From: Lucinisca nassula
Lineage: Eukaryota; Mollusca; Bivalvia; Lucinida; Lucinidae
Reading direction: 5' to 3'
Length of the DNA: 64,000 bases
NCBI GenBank assembly: GCA_963580285.1
Contig: OY757011.1
Location: 119,541,874-119,605,873 of the forward strand
This document shows, piece by piece, positions 44,571 to 56,600 of this stretch. The stretch's first letter is position 1; each line of letters starts with the position of its first letter. The notes beneath the pieces are model-generated. The model made no database searches, had not been told where the DNA came from, and was given only the letters and a program-made list of their open reading frames with translations. The position numbers and the translations under genes were made by a program.

Positions 44571-44669
44571 ATGGGTTCAGCAAGTTCTAAACCGAAACAA
44601 ATTTTGAAGAAAAAGCCGAAAAAGAACAAGGCCCATGATGATACAGACTCCAGCTCGGACGAAGATACG
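44571..44669 (+). CDS. KY-like gene coding exon 1 (N-myristoylation head)
   Basis: This is a 33-codon exon with start context GACATGG (G at -3, G at +4). It encodes MGSASSKPK, a lysine-rich run, and then DDTDSSSDEDT. The donor is ACG|GTAACA, phase 0. The Gly2/Ser6 pattern followed by lysines matches the myristoyl-plus-basic signal of Src-type proteins; this is a motif reading only. Confidence 0.75.
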
Positions 44670-47600
44670 GTAACAGTAACGGTTTTATTATTGTTCGGTA
44701 CGAGCAGTCTAAAAAGTAGTCAATTCATTTAAATTGCAAACCTAACAATTTTTTCCTTCCGCTCTGGGTTTTATTTCTCTTAAATTCGAAGGAGTAAATG
44801 CTAAGGTTTTGAGTAAATGTTTTTACGAAATTAAAATTAAGCAAATAAAAGAAAAAGTGTAAATATATATTTTTCTCAGTTTACTATGCTAGTGTATAAG
44901 ATAGTGCATGCTTGAAAAGTTGTCTTCCATTGTCGAAAATCGGATTATTCTATTTGTTCTTGTTTATTATTCTCGACCTGTTATATTTAAAGCTGGTGTT
45001 CAAGAGGACGCGGGTTCGATTCCTGCCGAGGTAGGCAACATTCTTTCGCGGAGGTTGATCATGAAATCTTTTCTACAGTCATTCTGTCCCTTCTGCAAAT
45101 TAAAGAAAGGCAGTTATCATTTTCCGGTGAAAGAATGTGCACTGATCTGATTAACCGCTTACAAATAAACCTGTCCAGAAAAAGGTTGGATAGGTAAACT
45201 GACCGGCTCAAAAATGACCTAAAATAGTGATGACTGGGCCGTTTAACTCTATACAAACAAACAAACAAACTTATATATGGAAAGCTTTATTTAATTTTAC
45301 ATTTACATAGCGAGAGGTGAAAACAATTACAGTTATGAGTGGATACTATACTGTAATATCTACGAAACAATTAAGAAAAAGTAAAAAGTTTCTCAATAAA
45401 GCCCACATGGTCATATAACTACTTTAAATACAGGTCAGCACGCAGCAGTTCATAGCTGGTGAATCAAGCTGTACCAGGTGGCATTGATTGACCTATATAT
45501 TTAACTGAAAATAAGTTAAATTGCCATCAGGCAGCACTATTTTGTAAACATTAAACATTGCCACTATTTTCTGCCGTACCGAACAACTTCAGTCTATTCA
45601 GGGCTTTGATTATTCATGTGAATCACCCTAATATAGTCGAAGTGAAACACCCTTTGGGCCATAAGATGGGGTTAGTCCTCAAGCAACGGAAGGCTAATCG
45701 CAGCGGCAGTAAGGAGGCGGCATACGATTTTTTTCGGATACATGTATCTTTATATATTCTGTTTAACAAAAGTAAATCGATCGCCCTACCGCCACAGGAT
45801 TATCTGGCATTGGATATTCGTTCTAAAAATGGAACACTGACAAACAGTGAAGATCCAGATCAAAACGCCTATACAAATACGTTCCAAATTTTACCACCGA
45901 AAAACGAAAATTTTAAGATGATAAATTGTATTCTTCTTATTCCTGCTCAAATTATAGATTGTGGGTACTCGTTAGACCCGCCTCATCGAGGCGGTTCTAA
46001 CGAGTATACACACTCTATATTTTAGAGCAAAAATAAGAAAAAATTAGGTTTACCCCTGTAAACCTAAGTATTGCTATATGGGCCCCGTCAAGCGATTTTG
46101 GTACTTATCGCCTATGCGAGCAGCGAAGGTTCAGGCGAGCCTGCGCATCCGCGCAGTCTCGCCAGAACCTTCGCTGCTCGCTCATACAAGCAGTGAATTA
46201 AGAAGAACCTTCAGACAGAAAGCCTTGTCCCTGGCCCCTCTGAATGGCTGGGCATGCGCAGTTAAAATTTGTCATGACGGAATGCTCGACGACCCAAATT
46301 CGCTTGGCGGGGCTCATATAAAAGTGGGATTCAAGGGGGTCAGAATGATATAGGCGTGTTTTTTCGTGATGTGCCAGTGGACTGTGTTATTGCTGTCGAT
46401 GCTTTGATTATTATTTCTTTCTTTTCTACAAATACAAAATTTAGGTATTTTTAAAAAACCAAATTACTGAGGCGGTTCTAATGAGTACTCGCAGTCTACA
46501 GTTCTGAGTTTCTAAATAAAATAATGGATACATGTACCGTTGTAACTGAAAGTAAGTGAGGTTTATACGGGTGTTCATTACATGGGCCCGGATGTGAGGT
46601 GCTTCCACGCAGAGGTGAATCCGACCACGCATGAATACTGGTAAAGCGCTTAGAAGGTCTAAGCCTGCCGAGGCAAAGTGGTGCTAGTCGGGCCGTCCAT
46701 GCATATAAACCTTATTGGCTTCATTGGATGGCAGGTGTTGATATGTCTTCATGTCAGTGTCGGAGGAAGAGGTCCACAAAATGGAAGGAACGTATACAAA
46801 ATGACATAAATGGTGTTGACGGAGATGTTAAATAAACAAAACGGACTTGTCAATATAAAGACAAGCCGGCCTCCGTAGCCCAGTCGGATCCGCGTCTGAC
46901 TGGTGATCATGAGGACGCGGGTTCGAAACCTGCCGGTGTCGGCGACGTTCTTTCGTGGCTATTGATCATGGCATTATGAAAACACGCCTAGGCCTATACA
47001 AATACATTGTAAACTTTATCACCGAAAACACGGAAAATTTAAGATATAACATTGTGATAACTTTCTTATTTCTGCTCAAAATATAGATTGTGGGTACTCG
47101 TTAGAACCGCATCATCGAGGCGGTTCTAACGAGTACCCATAATATATATTTTAGAGCAGAAATAAGAAAAATTATGGTTTACCCTTGTAAACCCCAGTTT
47201 TACTAAATAAAAGTGGGGTTTAAGGGGGTCAAAATTATATAGGCGAGTTTTCGTGATGGAACTTTTTCTACGGTCATTCTCTCTTTTCTGCTGATTCAAG
47301 AAGGGCAGTTGTCAGTTGTGCACTATACTGGGTAACCGCTTACGTATAAACCTGCCCAGAAAAGACTGGATAGGTAAACTGGCCGGCTCAAAAATGACCT
47401 TAAATAGTGTTGACTGGGCCGTTAAACTCCAATACAAACAAACAAACAAACAACATAATGACAAACCACTTCCAGGAAATGAGCTAACCAGCAATACTGC
47501 TTCGTATTTCAGGAAATACGGCAAACTGTTAGACCCAGAGGAGACAACAATGATCGAATCCCAAGACCACCTGCAGTTTTAAAGGAAACGTTGGTACCAG

Positions 47601-50600
47601 ACGTTGCTATGTTTGACAGTATCGATACTCATGCAAAGAAAGTAAGAAACTTTTTTCTGTGTGTTGTTTTTACCTTTACTTGCTTAGTATACCATTTGTT
47701 TGTTTGAGGTTTAGCGTCCCCGTCAACACTGTATTAGTCATTTTGGAGACGTTGCTTCCAATTTTGTGGGGTTTTACCAGACATTGAGATGAAATGACAT
47801 CTCTAGCCCTGTCGCCCAATGAAACCAATAGGGTTTATATGAATGGACGATCCGACTCGCACCGTTTTGCCTGGACAGGCTAAGGTCCTCTAAGCGGGTT
47901 ACCAGTACTCGTGTGGGGTCGGTTTCAGCTCTGCGTGGAAGCATTATGCAGCACATCTATTTCTTTAAGCCCCGATGGGCGGGGGTCGTACTTAGTATAT
48001 CATGCCTGTATAAATAAAGTTCTTCAAAGTGTTGCTTTAGAAAACTTCGTTAGCTGCTTGTCATTTTGGATCAAATGTTTATCAATCGACCCACAATTGT
48101 CTATGGTAGCAATTACCCAGTGAAGTTAACCCCCGCGAAAATTAAAAATGACAACAAGTGACAAAATGTTGATCATTGATGAATTGGTTAACCCATATAT
48201 GTCTAGGGCCCTGAAATAGGACATTGGCAAACAATGTAGGCCATGATCAGACACCGCAGAGTTTTCCTTTTTGGATTTTGCAGATTTCGGGGAAAGCCAA
48301 CGGGGCTCCGTGGCCTTATGAGTTAGAGCGCTTTCTCGTAATCATTATATGTAGGTGTCTCACCGCTATGTTGGTTCGAGCCTGGCTCGGGACACATGCG
48401 AGACGCCAAGTTTGTTTGTTTGTTTGTATTGGAGTTTAACGGCCCAGTCAACACTATTAAGGTCAGTTTTGAGCCGGTCAGTTTACCTATCAACACTTTC
48501 CTGGGCAGGCTTATACGTAAGCGGTTAAACTGTACAGTGCACATTCTTTCGCCAGAAACTGACAACTGCCCTTCTTGAATCAGCGGAAGGGAGAGAATGA
48601 CCGTAGAAAAGATTTCATGATCAATCTCCACGAAAGAATGTTGCCGACCTCGGCGGGAGTCGAACCCGCGTCCTCCTGATTACCAGTCAGACACGCATCC
48701 GATTGAGCCAACGAGGCCGGCGATACGCCAAGTTCTGCGTCGGAAGGTCAAGTGTTTTTCTCCGGGTACTCCGGTTTTCGCCCACTGCTGACTACCGATC
48801 GGGTCGAAATGAATTAAATGAAATAATCTTGAAAGAACCGTACCGACCCCCCCCCCCCCCCCCACCCCCCTACACACACACAAATAAAAATAAGTAAATT
48901 AAATAAGGAAAGAAACAAATCGATGGGACGTGCGAAATTGCAGTACATTGCACACACCAGCGGCAGCGCAACACCAGTTGACTGTAGTTTGTTTGTTTGT
49001 GTGTTTGTTTGTTTTGAAGTTGTGTTTTGTTTCTAGGCACCGGAACATTTAAAGTCCTCCGTGTCGGAGCTTGCTGCATACCTATGTGAAGAAGCAAATG
49101 ATACACTGCACAAAGTGAGGGCATTCTACATCTGGATAACACACAATATCAGGTGACCAGCTCTATGTCAGTCATCGCGAAAAATAGGGCCTATAAATGT
49201 TTGACCCCATTGAAGCCGACTTTTATATAGTAAAACTGGGGTTTACAGGGGTATACGTTATTTTTCATATTTCTGCTCTAAATATAGATTGTGGGTACTC
49301 GTTAGAACCGATGACGCGGTTCTTTCGAGTACCCATTATCTATACTTTGAGTAGAAATAAGATAATTGCGGTAATGTTTTCAACGTATTTGTTTTGGCGA
49401 ATGCATAACAATGACACACCCATACGACAGAGTGCATACTTTCCCATCGCCAAAACGGATATTTTTCGGATGAAAATGAGTAATATAATTTTATTATTTT
49501 TCGCTTTAAACATAGATTGTACATATTTTGTGGTTGATTGAGGCGTTTCTAACGAGTACCCACACTCTACGATACTGAGCAGTAATAATAAGGTATAACC
49601 CTGTAAGGCCCCGGTTTATCTTGATACAGTGGGGTTTACAGGCGTGACCATTACACTTATTAACGTGATGGCGTTTTTCACAATATAAATGGTGTATAGT
49701 TCGCTGTATTGTGTTGAGTTCGTATGTCGTATGTCAGTTATAACGTGATCAGATTCTCCGCTGTTTGCATGAGTCTTCTGCCGCCTCTATGCTATCGAAA
49801 GAGAAACAAGCGAATACCCTGGCCAGATCGATGTACAAACTGAACTGAGTATCAGTTTGTTGTAGGTGGCTTGAGATGGCTGTTTTCATCATGGCTTTCC
49901 CCTGGCTTGGTCAGTATTTTTCTCGAAATCATGCTCATTCAAAGCACTGCCATTCTTAGATTGAAAGACAACAGTTCTTCCTACCGACTTCACGGCGTCT
50001 TTATACTAGTGGACTCGTCCATTGCTATATGTTGGACAAGTTCATTTCTCATATAAAAGGTGTCAGGCCTATTTTTTCGTTTTTATTTTATTTTTGACGG
50101 AAATTCTGTTAGCAAATAGAACGTCTGATCTGGGCCTGCACTGTTTGCAAAGGTATCCTCTTAGGAGTTGCTCGCGTGCAATGGGTTAATACATTATGCA
50201 AACATGTTCCCGTCCTCCGCCGAGAAGTTCGCAGCTAATTCCCAGACTACAGGTTGGGTTGCCGAAATAGCCTTGGTAGCGTTATTTCGACGTTGCATAA
50301 GAATGGAGTCCATTCATGATCTATAAAAAAGGTTATCCTTGGGAATTAGGTATGTGAGTGAGTGTTTGAGTTTTACGTCCCACCAACAGCTAAGGTCATA
50401 CGGGGACGGGACCTCGAGTTAAAGACTCATCCGAAAGTCTGGAGAAGCCCGGAATCGATCCTGTGACCCCTGGTTTTCAAGGCGAGTAGCGTAACCACTA
50501 CACCATGGAGGCTTCTAGGAACTAGGTATGTAAGTAAGTAAGTCATAATAATAATAGTTCGTCTGTCATTACTTACAATGACCAATCTTAATCATATTTG

Positions 50601-53600
50601 AGAAATGTTACTATTTGCGTGTTCTAAGATGGCTAATGAGACCGATTCTAGCTCTGAACTGTCTGTTGCATATAGAGCAACATCAGCTAGAGGAAGACAG
50701 CTGTGTTGGTGAGACATTAGCTCTGGGTTTGCACTGTGCGCGCTTCTGCTCAGCTTCACGGATTCTTTTTTGCCTCATATTCATTGGCATCCCTTCTGAC
50801 GAGACCTCGCCACTTAGCTCTATCCTGTGCAATTTGTTCCCACGGCTCCGTTGGCATGTTGAAGTCCCTATGGGAGGCTTTGAGCGTGTCCTTGTAGCGC
50901 TTCTTCTGACCGCCTTGGGAGTGTTTGCCCATTTCTATTTCTCCATAGAGAATTTTCTTTGGTAAACGTTCCTCAGGCATTCTGGTAACATGTCCTGTCC
51001 ATCTTAACTGTGCTAATTTCACAGAAGAGTATGTACACTTTGCATCCCTGCCCTGTTCAGGATTAAGAGTTTTCCAAGACAGCTTGTATGGAATTGATTC
51101 AGTCTTTTGGCGTGCCGTTGGTAAACTGTCCAGGTTTCCCATGCATACAGCTGTCGGCAGCACCACAGCTCTGTAGACTTTCAGTTTTGTGTCAAGTCTG
51201 ATTCCACTTCGATCCCAGAGATTACCACGTAGTCGGCCAAATGCTGCACTAGGTTTAGCAATCCTGGCATTGACTTCATCATCAATGTGCAGGCTCTTGA
51301 CAGTGTGCTCCCTAAGTAGGTGAACTTGTCTACCACTTGCAATCATATTTATGTTTCACTTTGAAGTAAGTAAGGACGGAAGAAAAGAATACACCACAGA
51401 ACTGAATATTTGAGAGTTTGTTTGTTTGTTTGATTTGAGGTTTAACGTCCCCGTCAACACTGTAAAGGTCATTTTGGAGACGTTGTATCCAGTTTTGTGG
51501 GACTTTTACCCGACATTGAGATGAAATGACATCTCAAGCCCTGTCGCCCAATGAAACCGATAGGGTTTATTAGCATGGACGGTCCGCCTCGCACCGCCGT
51601 TCCTGGACATAATATTTGGGAGTGTTTAAACGTTTATCTTGTCCAGGCTAGCTAGTGTTGGCCATTTAGCCTCATCAGTGAACATTTTCAGAATTCCATA
51701 TTGGAATCTAAGATCCCAGGGGATTAAAATAGGAGTATATAATCTACACTATGATGATAGGCCGGGAGACTTTGTAACGACCGCACAGCATTCTCTTGCT
51801 GCAGTGGAATTAAAGGATCTATAAAAATGTTGTCCTTTGGAAGCAAGGAACAGTGAAATAATCAAGTTTTTCAGGGCCAGACCTGCTAGTTTTGGCCAGA
51901 TTGGTCTCATCAGTGACCCTCGAAAATGTCAGACTTCCTCAAAGAAATAAATGAACCCCCCAAAAAAGAAAGATACATCTGCATTATGTCTACACTTAGA
52001 TAACCTAATAAAATACGAGGAGCCTTAAAATATACAGCCAAATGCCACACAAAATATAAACACAGTTAAATCCAACAGTTATAACGTTTAACGTTCTGCA
52101 ATGTCATCGCATTTGAAAATTCATTTGCTCTTATTTCCATACTTTGTGAAAACAATGGTTTATAAAACAACTAATTTGTGTAGAAATCCGCCATGCGGAC
52201 TGAATCCACGACAGACCCAAGGGCGAGGAATTTGGCCACGTAAAATCGATTTAAGCCCTGAGAATTTTATTGACAGTTCCAAGGCGGATTTGCTCTGCTG
52301 TGGTTTATTTTTGTTATATTTCAACTTTGCGTGTATATGTTGCTTTTTGTTCATTTTAGATAGCCGTTTGACCATTCTGTGGGAAAGTAGCTATTCTTTT
52401 GGCTTTTCGCTTGTGACGATTCCGTAATACATTACTAAAACACGCCTATACAAATACATTGCCATTTTTTTGGCCAAAAAATAGAAATTTTAAGTTGAAA
52501 AATTGTTGTATTTTTCTTATTTCTGCTCAAATCATAGATTGCGGGGACTCGATAGAACCGCCTCGACGAGGCGGTTCTATCGAGTACCCGCAATCTATGT
52601 TTTTGATCAGAAATAAGAAAAATAATGTGTACCCCCTTAAACCCCAGTTTTACTATATAAAAGTGGGGTATGAGGGGGTCAAAATTATATAGGCGTGTTT
52701 TCGTGATGGGAGGTTGTGTTTCTTTCCCTTTGATGTCTTTGTTGGGAGGTGTGAGGTAGTTGCATCGATTCCGCATTCTTTACTTTTGTTTTGTATAATG
52801 AATAAGTACAATGTTGCATTAACTAATTTCTTTATTATATACCGACAAAAATGCAGTTGTCTAATACCAGTTTTACGATGCAAAAATAGAGCATCCTCCA
52901 CTTTACATGCTCCGGCATTTGCTAAAACGTGATAAAATTTGAACGTTGCAAACTGGAGAGAAACTGGTAGATTGTTTTATAAAATGCGATCCACAGTTGC
53001 AATCTGGAGCATATACACATTTTGAATTGGCCTCCGCCCATCGAGGCTTGAAGAAATAGATTGGGCTGCATGATGCTTCCACGCAGAGCTGAAACCGACT
53101 GCATATGAGTACTGGTAAGCTGCTTAGAGATTCTAAGCCTGCCCAGGAAAAGTGTTGCGAGTCAGACCATCCTTACTTATAAACCCCATTGGTTTCATTG
53201 GGCGGCAGGGCTTGTGATGTCATTTCATCTCAATGTCGGGTAAAAGTCCTACAAAATTGGAAGCAACGTCTCCAAAATGACCTACACAGTGTTGACGGGG
53301 ACGTTAAACCTCAAATCAAACAAACAAAACACATTTTGAATACATGTATAATAGCTTGATCTGTCGTATTGTATCACGTCTGATGGATGTTTCTATATCT
53401 TACGCATCACACGCGACGATAAACATTACGCAAACACGCCTATACAAATACATTGCCACCTTTATCGCCGAAAATATGAACATTTTAAGATGAAAAATTG
53501 TGATATTTTTCTTATTTCTGCTCAAAATATAGATTGTGGGCACTCGTTTGAACCGCCACATCGAGGCGGTTCTAACGAGTACCCCCAATCTATATTTTAG

Positions 53601-56600
53601 AGCAGAAATAAGAAAAATAAGGTATACCCCCGGAAACCCCAGTTTTACTATAAAAGTGGGGTTCAAGGAGGTTAAAATTATATAGGCGTGTTTTCGTGAT
53701 GGTTTGATCGTTAGATCCACTCGACGTGATTCAAGCTATTTCATGTGTTATGTGCATATTTTCTTTTATAATTCTAGTTTTGATGTAGATGGATATTTTG
53801 GAGATACAGAACAATCACCGTGTGATTCTGAAACTGTACTACAAACGGGGCTGTGTGTCTGTGACGGGTACTCTAATGTAATGCTTTCACTTTGCAAGTA
53901 AGCGTCACGATAACACATCCGTGTGATAAGGTGTCTCCTTTCATATCTCCAAATTGGTTAGTTTTTTGATGAAATTTCGTGCTATATTCTTAATTTTACT
54001 CCGAATATAGGCTGTGAGTGCTCGTTAGAATCGCCTCAAAAGTACCAACAACCTATGTTTTGGAGCAGAAATAACCAAAATAATGTATATCTCCGTTAAC
54101 CCCAATTTTCCCTATGTAAAAAGGGGTTTAGATGGGTGTTCTCTACACGGAATTCTTTACATGATGGAAAGAAAGTTTTTATTCAAAAATATGTTATCAG
54201 GAAGCATTTTCTGAAATGTTGACAGTAATTTGATGAGGATAACAAACGATAATCTCTGTTGTTTTATCATGAATAAAGATTTAAGTGATTTGTAATATTG
54301 CAGTTCATGAGCTAGACAATTTGTAAAAAATCTACCAATACGTCTAAACCCTATTGCTTGCATATATGTTGACTTTTCGAATAATACGTATGATGTAGAA
54401 AATCACGGACTGATCTATCCGTGCGTTTGAGAAGTTTGGAATTCAGAAGCAAGCCCTGTCTCCAGCAGAGGATGCCGTCAAAGATGACGAACGGTTGAGG
54501 CCGTGTCAACTCAATAATCTCGTTCCAGATCAATTGCAAATTAACAAGTTGATCTAGATTAAACCATTATCTTGTGCAGGCTTAAGTTTGTAACAGGAAG
54601 GCAAGTTGGTCCCTAGTTACTGCATTGATAAGCTGCGTTCAAACTAGGGGCCAAGTTGGTCCACAGTGTGAACACAGCTTTACTTTGATGAATGTGGTAC
54701 CCACTGTGATCGTAACTTGATCTGGATGTACCTGATTCATGAGAAAGAAAGTTATTCTGTATCAGAGCATTGCTTGCCTGATCAAATCTTTAGGATGACC
54801 GCGACCTTACTTCAGACTGCAACCGTTTGTATGTCAAGTTGACAGTATAAAGCCGGGATAAGTACTCGTATAACTTAAAATTCAGTCGTTCTATATATCT
54901 GCTGATGCTGATGAAAATGTTTTGAGACCATACATATATAAGTCAAAGTTACTCAGTAATAGATCTAGTTATTTGCGATCACTGATGATCATGCCACAAA
55001 GGTATGAGGTACCCCGAAATGTTAATTTGTGTTCTTGCTATTCGTGTTTCGGAGATGCGCCGTGGTCAAGTGGTTTGGGCCTCCGCTGTCGGTGCTGATG
55101 CGCCGTGGTCAAGTGGTTTGGGCCTTCGCTGCCGGTACTGAAAGTTGCGGATTCCTATTTGATTTTCGTCAGGGGGTTAATTGCAGTAAAAGAAGAGCGG
55201 GGATCCCCATCTTTCACAGGCTGTGCCCAAGTAGCGGCGGGTTAGGCTACGAATACCTTATTTGTGGTGTGTATGTTTTAGTGTAGGTCTCCTCTTTTTA
55301 ACTTGCAAGTTGTCATGGTATTTTTGGCCTTCAGTTATCACAGCTGCTGCCATAGATTGCAAGTGTTGCAATATCGCTTTTACCTCAAAGCAAGGTGATT
55401 ATCACGTTAACAAATACCTGAAATGAATACCACTGTAAAAACACCAATATGCATACAGAAAAGTGGGTTTTTTAAGGGTCATTACGCAAACACGCCTATA
55501 CAAATGCATTGCCACCTTTATCACCGAAAAAATGAAAATTTTATGATGAAAAATTGTGATATGTTTCTTATTTCTGCTCAAAATATAGATTGTAGGCACT
55601 CGTTAGAACCGCCTCATTGAGGCGGTTCTAACGAGTACCCACAACCTATATTTTAGAGCAGAAATAAGAAAAATAAGGTTTATCCTTGAACCCCAGTTTT
55701 ACTATGTAAAAGTGTGGTTTAAGGGGGTCAGACTTATATAGGTGTGTTTTTTGTGATGATACACGTTTTTTCTTACTTTTGTTCAAAACATAGATTGTGC
55801 ACAGGTACACGTTATATATAGAACCGGTTCTAACGATCACCCATAATCAAAATCTGCAGCAGATGTAAGAAAAATACAATTATTGTTTCATCAGAAAACA
55901 TCATTTTTTGCAGTTACGAGACGTGTTTGTTATTCTTATGTGTAGAAAAGGCATATTTGCAGGATTACATGTACCTTCACTTGTTTTATGTGTCTTCTTT
56001 CAGAGAAGCTGGAATTCCATGTAATACGATACCCGGCTATGCTAAATGGTTTGGAACGACGCCTGAGACAGAATTCTCAACAGATCAAGAAACTGACCAT
56101 TCCTGGAACGCTATTTTCGTAGACTTTGACTGGTATTTGGTGGACTGTACGTGGGGAGCAGGATATGTTGACGGAAATGGCAAATACCAGAAAAGATTTT
56201 CAGAATTTTACTTTCTCACGAACCCGTCTCAGTTTGCCATTTCTCATTTTCCATGCATGGATAAAAATATGGAAGAAAGCGAAAAATGGCAGCTTTTGAA
56301 AAACACGATGAGTCTAGATGAATTTCAAAATAAAGTAAAATTGGAGGAAATGAGTTTTGCTCTAAAGGTAAAACCATCATCACACTTTTGCGGCAAGATT
56401 GATGCAAATGATGCAGTTGATATTGTTTTCAAATTGTCTGGCAAAATCAATATAGAATTTACAACAGCACTGTATATAAAACAGGGCGCTAAATATGACG
56501 AGATGACACAACAAGTGTACTGTTATACTTTGGACAAGAAATTATTCGTCCATGTTCAACCGCCATTGAAAGGTCAATACAGATTAATGATTTATGGTCG

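Noticed and set aside
45558..46025. 155-codon open frame
   Set aside because: Its second half is a MITE-A copy, no family features, and it lies in KY intron 1.
46866..46945. tRNA gene
   Set aside because: Has A- and B-box-like motifs but continues into the SINE-B body and tail. The same holds for the SINE-C heads at 5432, 40252 and 50500.
50615..50965. 116-codon plus-strand frame
   Set aside because: Shadow of the LINE reverse-transcriptase remnant on the opposite strand.
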